A stretch of DNA of 64,000 nt from Tetracentron sinense (GCA_015143295.1 CM026568.1:20776607-20840606), one strand, 5' to 3'; counted from the first letter of the stretch, positions 45,208 to 57,483 are shown. Translations and numbers: made by a program. The notes: a model not told the origin generated them from the sequence alone.

Positions 45208-47085
45208 GACAATTTACATAATAGGAGGCTGGGCAATCGGTGGACATATCAACCCCTATAGCCCAATTTTTAAAATTTATAGGAAAAGCCTCAGGCCACC
45301 TACTCTGAGATACAACTGCGACTGGCACAAGCAGAGGTGTTAAAGCTCGCTTGCTTGATTAAAGGGAAATGCCCCACTTTTTACCACACATCAACCCCTA
45401 TTTCCCCCACTGTTTACCACACATCAACCCCTTTTTACCATACATTAACTGTAGTTAAGATTCACTCACTTTTGGGGTAAAGCAATCTAACTTTATTCTT
45501 TTTAAAGAAAAAAATAAAATTTTTAATTTTCTTTAAGCTTAACTCTCCCTTCTTTCGAATGAATGGGACTCAAGTTGAGCTTTTGTAAACACTGGCTACC
45601 ACTTTAAACCTGTCGAATGAGACTAAGAGCGATGGATGGATGCTGCAAAGATTGCAGAGATGAAGCTCGTCGTTAATCACTACAAATAAAATCCTTTAAT
45701 TCTCATCAACCCTTCTTTAGAATTCTTCAAATGGGTATCCCCAAAGGTGAATTCTCTTCATTCTTATATTTTATTTTTAACCTTTGAGCTTCTGTTTCCA
45801 CTCCAAGAACAGTTCCACGAATCTTTTTCATCATTTTCTTGTAATTTTTGCTTTCGTTTTAGTTTGAATCTTCTCCAATTTTTGTTTTCAGCATTGGAAC
45901 TCGATTTCCAAAAGATCACAAATCGGTGGGAGAATGTCCTGCCCATACCTGTCTCTTGGTTAAGGTTTTTTTTTTTTTTTTCTATGCACTTTCATCAGCA
46001 TTTGGAGGTGTTTGACTAATAAACTGGTAGTATTTAAATACACTTCATCAACCATTTGTTGAATTTGCTGTGCAAATTTGGGACCTAGCCATTTTGGTAA
46101 TATAAATTTTGAGTAGTTCAATTAACTTAAGGCTTGGAAATACCTAATGAAGTCAGTAAAATTCTTTTAGAAACCTACCGATCAAAAAAATTCCTTTTAG
46201 AAATCTGGCTCGAGTTATTTGTGACAAATTTTTTAGTAGTTCACTTTGCTTGAATTTTTGTTATGTGTGTCCTGATCATAGAGAAGTCAAATGCAAAGAC
46301 GAAAGTGAGATGACACGTCAGGCCCTAAAGAACATGTCAACGCCCAAAAACTTAATTTATTGAGGCAAGTTAGAGGATGACATTGTTGAATCTCAAATTG
46401 TTTGATGATAATGTTGTGGAGCCTGATTATGATTGTCCACAAAATGTGGGTTGTAGAAAGATTAGATGGGTATGAATGCTGGATTAATGCTGCTCGTGTA
46501 GACCCGTGGAATAAATATAGAGAGCAAGTAGTTTGATTTCCTCTTAATCTGAGTAAGAATTCTGTTGGCAACTTATTCCGAGTTTTGTTGAATCCAGGCC
46601 CATGCTCTCAAAGCTGAAGTGAAAAACTTATCTGTTTATTGTCACATGTCGCCAGCTCTTTCTTAATCTTTAGCATTTTATTTGAAAACTGGTATATGCT
46701 GATAAAGATGCTGGCTATGGTAGCTCAGAAGCTACTTCGTCGTAGAACCCTCATCATTTGGATTGGGAGTATCTTATTAATATGCACGTTATAATTTAAT
46801 CAGTACTACAAACTAGAAAATATTAGATAGTAGAGGTTATTACAAGTAATCAGGTTTAGTTCAAATAATAGAGGTTTTCTATATTTTATTATTCTTATAG
46901 AACAGAGTCTGTAATTGTTGAGACTTCAAAGAAGAAATATGCTATATGAAAATTTGCGAATTAATATTCTCTGAATAGAGTATTAGAAAGAGGCTTGTTG
47001 TGTAGTAGAAAATTCGGTTATAAGTTTATTGGTAATACATAGCTTTTGGGAGATATCCCGGTAATTAGTTTAGCCCCAGTGTCTA
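45208..47085. other. Spacer without a recognised gene
   Basis: Foldback scraps ('accacacatcaacccct', 'ttaagattcactcactt') lie at about 45370-45520. Short frames at 45747-46019 and 46287-46571 have no family features. I cannot support a gene. Confidence 0.4.
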
Positions 47086-47475
47086 AACCTTAGTTACCAA
47101 AGCGCAAAGCTAAAACGAGAGGTAAAGCGAAAACCGGAAGCGAGACTCAAAAAATCCTTAAGGAATGGAAAGCAAGAGATGAGATATAGGTGCCTCATTC
47201 CCATTATTTTAGGATGACCAACCATAGTTTAAATTTTATCTTACATGAGATTTTTTTTAGAGAAGTAGTTGCCTTAAACTCAACGATACTTGCATAGGAT
47301 CTATGCCCTACGCTTTAGACTCGGGTCTATCCCATCACTTCCTACATACGTAGCCCCCTTTGACTACTAAATGGGACACGATGGAAGCAAGCTTTCTAAG
47401 AAACGAGTTTGGGAAATGAGCTTCCTGGGAAGCAAGCATTTCACCTTGTACATAGCTTCCCAACAATTATGGTCT
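47086..47475. mobile_element. MITE-like element, copy 2 of an inverted pair
   Basis: The left end 'agttaccaaagcgcaaagc' and right end 'gcttcccaacaatt' are degenerate inverses. It is the reverse complement of 40259-40660, in the opposite orientation about 6.8 kb away. Confidence 0.6.
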
Positions 47476-48187
47476 AAACTTTTATTAAGTGCCAAATTAT
47501 TCGTTAATACATGATTAAATTATAGAGTTTCTACGTATGTAGGAGTTCTTGTGGGTTCTAAGATCTAACTCATCCATAGTCTTTCACAGTATAAGCCAAA
47601 TGGCTATGTCTGGAACTTATCTTCCCACAGCGATTAATGGCTGAGGGGAGATCAGTATCTATATATAAGAGGTCCCAAACATTCCAAGTAGGATCAGTCT
47701 CAAACCATTTTCTTTGATAGGTAAGAATCTTGCTAGTAGATTTTCTACCTTAGACCTGTTCAAGGATTCGAGACCTAGGTCTCTTGCTACTCCACAATCA
47801 GAACTGAACAAATGGGCAAGCAGCTCCCTAATCCTTAAATCCCTTTCCAGAACTTCAACCCTAACCTTTGAAAAACTCCGGCAGGTTGATGAGTTGAGTT
47901 GGAAATTGCCACCTATAGGTAGGACTGACAAACTGGCCTGTTGATGTAATGTATGCTGTTTTTTCCGCCTCATTGTAGCTAAAATGGATGACTAACTACA
48001 TTTGTTCATTTCCATCTTAAAACTTAAAAGGAAAGAGAAAAGGGAGAAAGAAAGCTTCTCATCAATTCTTCAAAAGAACATAGAAAACTTTTTATATGTA
48101 TTCTTCATCATAAATGAATTACATACCTGCTAAAATCAGAAAACTAAATGACCCCAAGAAGGAAAAAAGAAACACCTGATTCCAACT
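47476..48187. other. 3' flank of STR, no further gene seen
   Basis: Frames on both strands overlap at about 47660-47970 (104 and 76 codons) without recognisable domains. The region presumably includes the STR 3' untranslated part just below 48188. Confidence 0.4.
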
Positions 48188-50873
48188 TCATTTCCTCTCA
48201 TTTTTGGAATAGAATCTTAGAACCATGTAAAAGAAGAGACGATAAAGAACGCCCCAAGCCAGCAAGATAGCAATATTATACCAGATGTTCTCAATCTGAA
48301 TATCCATTGTGAAGAGAACGTCTTCCCCAATCAATGAGCAATTTGTTTGGAGATCTCTTGATATTTTGTGCAATGTGCTGATCCTCACTTCCCCAAGAGG
48401 GCCTGGCGACAGATCTGCAGGATTTCCATTGTAGCAGTGTGTACCTTTGAATTCATTGGTTAGCAATGCCTCAAATGGGTATTTGATTGCTGAGATGTAG
48501 TGGAGCCAACTCCAGTACCCAGGTATATTAGATCGCTTCAAGAAGAACCCACAGGTTAGGAAGAAAAGTGCAGTCGTGGCAATCACGACTGCATATCCCG
48601 TGATGTAACTTGGCACGAGTGCACTGACTAGCATCACATAGGCATTGGTGGTTATGAGTGAGGAGAAGAGGATCACCCAGAAGTTGAAGAGGTTGCTTCT
48701 AAGGTGGAGAATCAACTGGGTGATGATTGCGAATGTGAAGCCTTGAATGGCGAAGAACGGAAGGTAGACAATGAGGGATGAGATGACATAAGAGGAGGCT
48801 CGGTATGCATTGTGGGAAGTTTCTCTGATGAAGATGAAACGCTCTTGAATGAAAGTAGGGACTGCGTCGTTGGATGAAAAGAAGACGAGGCAGACCGCAA
48901 AGATGTAGAAATTAAGAAGTCGGTTGATGGTCTTGAAGTCTTGTTCATGGAGATTTCTGAAGAGGGTGGATAGAATGAGAGCCATAACTGTCAAGACTAT
49001 CTCACGGGAGAGGAAGAGTTCAGGGGTGCGTATCACATTGAGTGCAGTGCGCCATGAGAGGACTGCAACTTCACGGAGCCATGGGTTGGCGAATTTGGGA
49101 CTGTCGTCTGAATCATCAAGTACGTCCATCTCAAAATCTTCGTAGGAAGGGGCATATGGATCTGGTGATGGGCTGAAGACTACTGGGGTCTTTGGGCGAT
49201 GAGGGACTTGTGGTGTTGAGAACTGGCTTGAAACGTGATTTCTTCGGCCAGCAATAGGCGTTTTAGCAGGAGTCCGTCCAGGGGTTCTTGCCGGAGTCCA
49301 TGACGGTGGACGACGAGGTGTCCCTTTGACACCATGGTAGATCCAGACTGAGAAATCTTTGTAGAAATGAGAAGCCAAACGTGGGTTGTAGACACCACTA
49401 TGCACGTGCATTGGTGTCTGAATTTTGCGCTCAAGGGAGTTGTCGAAATCATCATCCTCATCATCATAGTCAAACTGGCTAGAATTCGGCCGAGGAGTCT
49501 GATTTTCAGTGGAGAAGGCTTGGCTACGGAGGGGGAAATGTTTGGAGACTGGGGTCTTTCTGTAAAGGATGCGTGGTGTCTTTGGTGTTCTGGGAACCGG
49601 GGTCCGGGCTACTTGATTCGGTTTAATGCCATCACGTTGGTAGAGCACCAGGGGCTCGAGCCCCACGGTTGATTCGTCATACTCTTTGATCACGTCTAAG
49701 AGATATTCCAGGGTGTTCTCGCCGTCAGGGACTGGCCTTCCAAATCCAGAGAGGTGAGAAGGAAGAGCAGTTGGGCTTCCTATATATATCAGTCTACCCC
49801 TGTATCCACAATTAATTAGATTTCTTGTCAGCATCAATCATCACTGCAAGGCTATAATCTGGACTGCTCATGAGTTAAAAAGATTTTCACCTTGCGAGGA
49901 CGGTGATCCTGTCTAGGAGCATCTGAATTCTAAAAGAGGGCTGGTGGATGGTCATGAGGACAATGCTACCGCCTCGAGCTATGTCTTTCACCTTTTCCAC
50001 CACACTGTATGCACTGGTGGAATCAAGTCCTGAAGTGGGTTCGTCAAGGAACAGCAGCGACGGCTTGTGGATTATGTCAATCCCAATAGACACCCTCCGC
50101 CTCTCTCCACCCGACACCCCTCTCCTCCCCTCATCACCAATATATGTATGTGTTGCACTCTGTTGTACGTGGTAATAACTCAGTTCTGAGTCAGATCATA
50201 TATGCTTATGTAGAAGATCAGACGAGAAAGATGGAAATACAGAAGAAAATCTGTGGATGACTGACCTGCAAACCCAGCTGTTCAAGAAGCTCATAGACTC
50301 TTCTTCTCTTCTCATCCCTGGAAATGGAAGGAGGGAGCCTCACCTCAGCCGCGAACATGAAGGTCTCAAAGACCGTCAACATGGGGAAGAGCTGATCATC
50401 TTGCATCACATAAGATGAAACCTTCTTCATGTAGCTTGTAGTCACCTGCATAGCAAACCCCATTGAGAGGAATAAAAGGAGGTTTTAAGGTGAGAATTCA
50501 GTTACTCAAAACTAACCGGTCTAGCATCAATGCTAACAGATCCTTCGAGGCTCCCTCGCGCAATTCGTCCAGCAATGGCGTCAAGAAACGTTGACTTCCC
50601 GGCACCACTAGGTCCCATTATGGCCATGATCTCGCCTCTCATTGCTTGGCCAGAGATATCGTTTAGAAGATAGGTTTCTTTAGTAATCCACACTCCTTCC
50701 TTCTTCTGCTTCTTCATGACACTATAGGATAGATTTTCAAATTCAAGACCTTGGCCTCGAATCAACTTATTGGCGTTGTGGGTGATGGTGGGTTGCGCGG
50801 CTTTCACAGGTTGGTCCATGTCAAGTAGGCTCTCTAGGCTCCTGTTTGACTGTCTCCGACCGAGCTGCGCCAT
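48188..50873 (-). CDS. STR: STR (STUNTED ARBUSCULE), half-size ABCG transporter
   Basis: An ABCG half-transporter that, with its partner STR2, sits in the periarbuscular membrane and is thought to export lipid to arbuscular mycorrhizal fungi. Exons on the - strand: 50873-50517, 50445-50266, 50159-49891 and 49799-48188. GT-AG borders join them to 2418 bases, 805 residues (the Medicago protein has a similar length). The start [18 protein letters not shown] matches the family better than a Met five codons upstream. The ATPase half carries Walker A GPSGAGKS (87-94), signature VSGGERRR (194-201), Walker B LLFLDEP and D-loop SGLDS. A long acidic linker with TP repeats ([14 protein letters not shown]) spans about 330-505. 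The membrane half follows from about 510, with hydrophobic helices and a short C-terminus. No break is seen. The identification rests on near-collinear similarity to STR, including the linker. Confidence 0.95.
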
Positions 50874-51200
50874 TGCACCAACGATCACTGATAATAATGA
50901 GCTACTGTGGCTAACAATGCTTGTGCTATTGGCCTCTGCTTGTTCCTGGTTTTCCGACTCTGTTTAGGAGTAATATAGGGTATAAAAAGGAGAGTGTTGG
51001 TGTTAGTGAGAGTAGATTGGAAAGAGAATAGAGAAATGGACGGTGAGACTGAGGGTGTGTCTCTTTCTTCTTTGGGATTGTCGTTCTGCTTGCTTTGATT
51101 TTGCAGGATGAAAGCTTTCATCAGTTTGTCTCATTGTGCACCAGAGACGGCAATGTCTATTTGTTTTTCCATTTCATAATATATATAATAGGGAAATCTA
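50874..51200 (-). promoter_or_regulatory. STR upstream region with candidate AM-type motifs
   Basis: An AW-box (pattern CnTnGn7CG), ctttgggattgtcg, lies at 51070-51083, about 200 bases before the start codon. AW-boxes are bound by WRI5-type AP2 factors and have been reported in the Medicago STR promoter. A tgcttgttc word at 50938-50946 is close to the CTTC element (TCTTGTTC). A TATA-like tract on the - strand is at about 51179-51192. All are short and could be chance matches. Confidence 0.4.
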
Positions 51201-51402
51201 AGGTTCGTCCTGTGTAGACCCCAAGGACGTGTACCACACCGGCCAACCATTGTTCAAATGGATCATAAGTCATAACACAGTTTGCTCTTAAACATCATTG
51301 TAGATGTATAAGGCGAATAGGTGCCACTGTAATGGGATTTTGTTATCCAGTTTGTCTGTTTCCGTCAGTATGGTTGGAGAATAAATGAGTTGATTCCTGG
51401 AC

Positions 51403-51545
51403 CCTTTTTTTTTTTTGGGTTAATGGAGGGTGTCCCAAACCCTTCGAGGCCAGGACTCTCCGCACTAACCCACTCAGAACTTTCCCTACGGACACTAGGG
51501 TAAGTCGAGGGATGGGAGTTGAACACACGATCACTAGGAGCAAAC
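51403..51545 (-). mobile_element. SINE-like element with short target-site repeat
   Basis: Read on the - strand it has a box B-like tgttcaactcc near 51515, a body with 'gtccgtagggaaagttctg', and a terminal A-run (T-run at about 51405-51416 on +). The 7 bp word cctggac flanks it at 51396-51402 and 51546-51552. It lies about 530 bases upstream of STR. Confidence 0.5.
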
Positions 51546-51756
51546 CCTGGACTTAGGGTCACCAACACTTCTTGATTAATGGCTAAAACTTAGTGTCAGC
51601 TTCACTTCACAACCAAAAATGGCTATGATTATTCATGGAAATTGAGGTGGTGAGGTAGAGAACTAAATGGGCTAGGCTGACCAGGCCACCATTTTTACAC
51701 ATTTGATCACATTCATCAATGCCAGATGCTGAAATTCTTTTTGGCAGATTTAACTT

Positions 51757-51764
51757 GAATATTC
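51757..51764. promoter_or_regulatory. P1BS-type site upstream of STR
   Basis: gaatattc fits the PHR-binding pattern GNATATNC. P1BS is often combined with CTTC elements in AM-inducible promoters. It lies about 880 bases from the STR start codon and beyond the SINE-like element, so its relevance is uncertain. Confidence 0.3.
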
Positions 51765-52959
51765 AGACCCAAAATCAACTCGCAGTTCTCAATCTTCTTC
51801 ATAACCAGACAATAGATCAATCAGCAAAACATCCCTTGGATGAAGCATAGCTTTAAATTGCAAAATTAAAATCCTCCTGTTTGTGCAACTTGTGGGGTAA
51901 ACCCCATCCACAAGGCGAGTCCAAGGCAATATAGTGCGATATGGTACAAAGTAGTGTCCATTAACCAGACAGACCTTTTCATGCTTGCCAAATGACCCGG
52001 GCAAGATGCCCCATCTAAGGGAAACCAAGTTCATTGACCTTTGGGGTCCTTTTTTGCGGAGATTTATAAAATCTGGCACTTTGCAAGTTTTGTTAATATC
52101 AATATGCATTTCCTTGTTATTTATAAAGTCCGGCACTTTGCAAGTTTTGTGGTAGTATAGCACTTTGCAAGTTTTGTGGCAATATGCATTCCCTTTTGAG
52201 AACTAGAAGTATCCATGCTTTTCATCTATTGGGTTGTCATTCCTGTAAGACTTTAAATGCAACAAAATGAATGATTTCAGTCTCATAAAAAATGATAAGA
52301 TTTGAAATCTAGACAAAGTGACTCAAATTTTATTTTGTTAAAATCCTAAACAAAGTGACTCAAATTTCGTACCAATTACCACGACGACGAAGTGTAAAGT
52401 GCCAAGGTTTACAAGTCTCAGCAAAAGAATGGAAGCAATTTTGGGTTGCAGGGGTATCTGTTTCCTAGTTCAAAGGACATTTATGAACAAGGTGATCTTT
52501 TGTTGCAGGGTATCTATTCCTAGTTCAAAGGACATTTCTGAACAAGGCGGTATGAGATCCGCAAGATGGAACTATTAACATGTGTATTTTGTGGTCAAGT
52601 GCCTGAAGAGAATAGTAACAAATTTCAAAGGATAAGGCACATCTGTAAGAAAAACATCTCTTATCTCTGTAGACAAACACCCCCATAAAGCCACCTGCAA
52701 GACATTTATAGTAGCATGTAATTAGCAGCACCTACTAAGAAACATGGCAAATTTGACAGGTAACAGTTAATGATTTGCTTGACTTGTAACTGGATCTCAA
52801 CCTTTCAAATTTGGAAACATGATTTCAAATACTTAAATAAGAAAAATCACTAGGGGCTTACTATAGTGGGAAGTACAAGTGTGCTTTACAATACACTGAT
52901 ACAATTGCATTCGCTCGAGGATCTCCAGTCTACTTCGCGAGCTCTGATTAGAAGTTATG
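51765..52959. other. Spacer with small local repeats, no gene seen
   Basis: A 'ggcactttgcaagttttgt' word occurs three times at about 52073-52180. A roughly 60 bp direct repeat ('ctagttcaaaggacattt') is at about 52445-52555. Short frames here have no family features. Confidence 0.5.
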
Positions 52960-53103
52960 GCTCTGTTTGTTTCGATAGAAAATAAGAGAAACAAATGAAT
53001 TTCACAGCAAATACCAATTGTCCTAAATGAAATATACACAGAAAATAACATTTTCCATGGAATTCATTTGTTTTCCCCTTTTTTACATCGAAACAAACGG
53101 AGC
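52960..53103. mobile_element. MITE with 23 bp terminal inverted repeats
   Basis: Left gctctgtttgtttcgatag and right (inverted) gctccgtttgtttcgatgt pair. The interior is AT-rich and non-coding. No clear target-site repeat. It lies about 230 bases downstream of the ARL8 stop codon, so it may be in or near the 3' untranslated part. Confidence 0.65.
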
Positions 53104-53332
53104 ACAAAAAGAAAAAACAGGAAACCATGTAGAAAAGAATTATCTCAATGGCTGTACTGTACAAAGCACTTAATTGGAGCACAATCCCCAACTAGAATGC
53201 GGAAAACAGATTCTTGCAGGAAGCTTTTCACTGCTCCTCAAGCATAAGTCCTTCCAAACATATCAGGCTTAATCACAATCATTCTTCCTTAAATCAACCA
53301 CCATATAGTCTGGATAAGGTTGCATCATGGGA

Positions 53333-56145
53333 TCACTTTGCTGTTTTGGAGTGTTTGATAAGCCAATCGATGACGACATCTACGTTTATGGAATCTTTGC
53401 ATGAGATCATGTAGCAGCACACTTCCCTGTCTGTAATGGATTCCAGGCCCCTGACCCCCACCCATTACCAAACATCAGAAATAAAATGTAAGAAACATTG
53501 TAAATAAATAAGAAAGAGAAAAATCAATGATTCATTATTAAATGAACTTTTAATGGCTGTATATATATTGTTGAGTTTTTCTGAACTCACAGCTGATCCA
53601 TCAATGCTTGCTTGGAAAGAGCTTCAGACTTATCAATCTTGTTGCCAAGAACCAACAGGGGAATCCCACCTAAGGATGGTTTCGTCAGCAAGTCATGTAA
53701 CTCGCTTCGAGATATGGGGACACTGTCTCTATCAGCGGCATCAACAACATATCTGCCATTGTCATTAGATACATGAAAAGTAAATAACTCACCCATAGAC
53801 CACACAATCATCATGCTATGTGATGGACAAACAAGCTTACGTGAAAAGAAAAGAGAAGATGAACAAGAAAAATGTTGAAAATTTCAGAGAAGTTTCCACA
53901 ATTGGCAGCAATAAAAGATTGAGAGGCTCATCAATTCATTGCCAACTGTAATTTGAAAACAACAAAGTGACTCCAACTTACTGCTGGATTGGTCAGGACT
54001 CAGGCCATCCTGAATAGTCTCACTATATATAAAAGATAATTAACTGAATATTCCACATTAAAAGAAGAACTGGATCATTTTTCCAATAAAATTGCTATAT
54101 CACTCTCATAAAACTTTTTTTTTTGTTTTGTTTTTCAAAGTACCCTTGCTCAAAACACTGCTTCTTGCAGCTCTACCAAGAAATGGTTTGTAATGATAAA
54201 CAATAAAAAGCAGCCCTGTTTACAGTATGGATTTAGATTATCTTCTGCTCTTAGTATGCTGCTGAGTGGAATAGCGAATACAATTATGAGCACAGTACCA
54301 GGTCATGTTTTGACAATATGGAGTATTAATTTTCACTAAATTACAGAGATCACCAATTCACCATATTGAACACTAAGCAGGAATATGGCTGTTAAAAAAG
54401 AGGCACTTTGGCGAGTAAGAAAAATTACGAGCAATCAACATGGTTTTGAATTCCTTGTGAAAATTCTCAGTTCTCACCTTAGCTAAACATAATCTCAAGG
54501 CATTCCCAATGCTACAATTTTCCGTACAAAGTTCCCAGAATATCTGCCAAATTTTTCCACTTTCTCAAATTATGGTCTAAATACTTCAATCAAATACTCA
54601 CTTTTAGTGGAAAAATTCATTTTCGTTGGTTGGTTAATGAGAATCAACAACTCCATTACAAGAACTGTCAATTCAATTCTAAAAATTTGGGAGAAATCGA
54701 TTATATACATGGTGGTTTTCTGCAATTTACAATCAATGGTTCATTTCTTTTCAGTTTCTTCTCCCTATATTTTCTTTTGTATAGAATTAGTTCTATTTTA
54801 GCTTGATTAAATAAATCAAATCTACAGATATGATGTACTAACATTAAATATAAGAGCAATGCTTCGTCCACTTTCCAGCCATCCACTCTCCGGCTGTTTT
54901 TACTAATTTAAAACAAAAATACAAAACAGAAGTGGTGGGACCCACATAAAAGTGTCATACTATTTTGTTTTCTTGTAGAAAAGTAGGAGAGAGTGGATTG
55001 CCAGAAAGTGGACGTAGCATTGCTCTAAATATAAAGATCAAATTTCGAATTTATTAGGTGAAGAATGGAAAAAAAAATTGGGATACATCATTTTAATAAT
55101 CCATTTTGTACCTTAAATCCTTGTGTTTAGGCACTAAAAAATTCTATGAGTAACATTGAAAACTAATTCATATTTGGACCCAGATTTTTTGCTTAAAAGG
55201 TAATTTTATCATTTTTATTAAACTATAACTTTTAAGAGATAAAGTAGATATGCTAGAAAAGAATATGTTACGAGTAAACCATTTCATATATTATTTTTAA
55301 AATGTAAAATGAATAATAATATTAATTAAGATACTTGTTAATTGTACTATCTTACTTTATTTACTTATGTTGTATGACCAATACAACACAGTATGATGCA
55401 ACTTTAGATGTCAGTATTGTATACATTCATTACCGAGTAGTTTTTCCCCTGAACTTGTCTTAATGCATATGATTGTCTTTCATGGTCATGATATTCTGAT
55501 ATTTAAGTATGTAATCATCTCTCTTTTAACATCTTCTAAAGTATCAACTGTGTTTCGCGACTTTCATTATTTTTCTCCAATGTTTCCAAACAAGTACAAA
55601 ATATTTCATTTCCAAAGTACCAAACCTCCTGCAAAATCAAAACTTAAAACCTTGTTAACCGAAAATTCTTTGTATACAAAACAGTGAAACAAGGAAAGGT
55701 CAGGAAAGAAAGAAATTACAGAATTGCAGAGGCACCACGACAGTAACGCTCCCACATGACGCGAAACCTCCGTTGCCCTCCAAGGTCCCAAAGCTTTAAG
55801 GTTACATGTCCCTTAGTGACCTTTCGCATGTTGAACCCCACCTGGTGTTCAATGTTTAGATAATTCTTAATAAGATATCTGAGATAAACCACAGAGTGCT
55901 TTATTCATATTATTTTGATTTTGAGGATATGATACCTACAGTTGGAATCATGTCCTCACTGTATCCTCCTGTCTGATAAACAAAAAATTGTTACAGGTAA
56001 GCCAAAGATGATTAAACTCTCAAGAACTGGAAAAGGAGGAGAAGAGACACAATGTAGACTCACGGTAATGACATTAACAAGAGATGTCTTTCCTGCATTC
56101 TGAAGGCCTATGAGGGAAAGCTCCATTTCTTGTTTGAAAAATAAG
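53333..56145 (-). CDS. ARL8: ARL8-type ADP-ribosylation factor-like GTPase, first exon not found
   Basis: A small GTPase of the ARL8 family, associated with lysosome/vacuole membranes in other organisms and, in plants, also a host factor for tobamovirus replication. Exons on the - strand: 56145-56064, 55972-55940, 55841-55720, 53752-53591 and 53450-53333. All borders are GT-AG and phases agree, giving 171 residues plus stop. Motifs: G1 GLQNAGKTS, switch region IPTVGFN, G3 WDLGGQ, G4 NKID, G5 SCK. All are intact. The protein lacks only the usual MGLW...NWLRS start; a 38-base exon there would make the family's 184 residues exactly. I found no such exon up to the right edge of the window. Either intron 1 is very long or the N-terminus is lost. 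The 1.97 kb intron between the third and fourth listed exons contains a MITE. Confidence 0.88.
54854..55025. mobile_element. Mutator-like MITE in an ARL8 intron
   Basis: Long terminal inverted repeats of about 38 bp (left gagcaatgcttcgtccac..., right ...gtggacgtagcattgctc). They are flanked by the 9 bp direct repeat taaatataa at 54845-54853 and 55026-55034. The interior includes 'ggtgggacccacataaaag'. Ends and target size resemble 44404-44546. Confidence 0.85.
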
Positions 56146-57483
56146 CTGAGATATACAGAGTTAGAAATGGAAAAAAATTATGAAATAGAGAACCTAATAG
56201 ACATTTGACTGTTATTACAGCAAAAGAAAAAAGGACTACAGAACCAACTGAGCATTTTGTTCTACTAGCATTGTGATGTTACTGTAGTAAACTCAAGACT
56301 GAAGTGCAATTATGCAATGTTTGTGCTTCATCTGATTAGATATTAAGGTAACGGGTATTGTGTTGAAGACCTGGAAAGAAATAATATAAATAAGAAACAA
56401 CAATACATGCTCAACATGCTTAGACAACATTAATTCATTTATACATGCACAAAATGTGGAACCACCATCATCCTTAGAAACTAGGATCAATGTCAAATTT
56501 TGGCCCTCCTGTTACACTCGAAGCAGCATATTAGTTGCTCCAGAAACCTTGAAACATCATAAAAACCTTGAAAGGACCCGTTCATTGTTACTTTCAAAAT
56601 GAACCTTTGTCTATTCAGATGTAAGGAGCCATGGAAGGGCCAGAGTTATAGCCTGTAGGCTTAAAGAAAATCTATATTTATTATTTATGTACCATGCTGA
56701 AGAAGGTATTTGACTCTGATGCTCAAGATATTCGATAATGCCTATCGGGCTGTTCATCGGATGGAAAAATCTTCTTATTCTTCTTGAAATTAAGATAAGG
56801 TTGAGAGCCAAAACAAAGGAAATAGTATGAGACCAGGAAATCTTTTTTTATCTTCGTTTTTCGGTGGATTATTTGAATTACTGGTTGAAACTTCAGTCTT
56901 ACTTGGTATCAAGAACTTATTTGCAAGAAATATTGGGTTCCAAAGGAGCCATTCATATCTTACCAACTCTCAGAAGTGTAGCCATTTTCACTTCTCTGTT
57001 TTCAATGTTCCCTTTGACACAACAAAAATTATTGATTAATGTTAAGATATCTGTAAAATTTTCTCTTCCTTTTCAGTTGCTAAATAGATCTAAATCATGT
57101 TTTCAAGAAATTGAATTCTTTTTATTTCTTCGATGATTAGAACTTTTTTCTCATGATTATATCTAAGGAATAGATTACGTCAGATTTGTGCCGCACTGTG
57201 TTTCTCCCAGTTAATACCATATTCTAACGGGTTCCAGTTAGCAGCTGCTATTTTTTTAGATAGAAGCCATATCTCTTCGAGCTCTTCTAGCCACATCAAG
57301 AGTTATCTTAGGCATTACAGGCTGAACTGGTACAATACCTCGGTAGTTGTCACAACTCATAACATCCCCTATGTCTTTCGTTTTTTTTGGAAGGTAAGCT
57401 GGAATTATCTATTTAAGCTACACTATCTTTCCTCTTTTCATCTAGAACTTTCAAGCACGTTCTAACTATTGAATAAGGCCTTA
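56146..57483. other. Region upstream of the known ARL8 exons, no gene recognised
   Basis: Two overlapping frames at 56827-57136 and one on the - strand at 56611-56811 have unusual hydrophobic composition but no recognised domain. I searched by eye for the ARL8 first exon (Met-Gly-Leu-Trp) on the - strand and did not find it. Confidence 0.4.

Noticed and set aside
45730-46019. Possible small gene starting ATGGGTATCCCCAAAG with a splice-like junction
   Set aside because: A donor and an acceptor can be imagined, but the joined peptide has no recognised family and no clear continuation.
47659-47973. 104-codon - strand frame and 76-codon + strand frame downstream of STR
   Set aside because: They overlap on opposite strands and neither has a domain.
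48712-49672. Additional frames on both strands inside STR exon 4
   Set aside because: They are shadows of the STR coding frame, which alone carries recognisable domains.
56827-57136. Two overlapping + frames of hydrophobic residues
   Set aside because: They looked like a possible membrane or organelle-derived protein, but no motif matched anything I know and the frames compete with each other.
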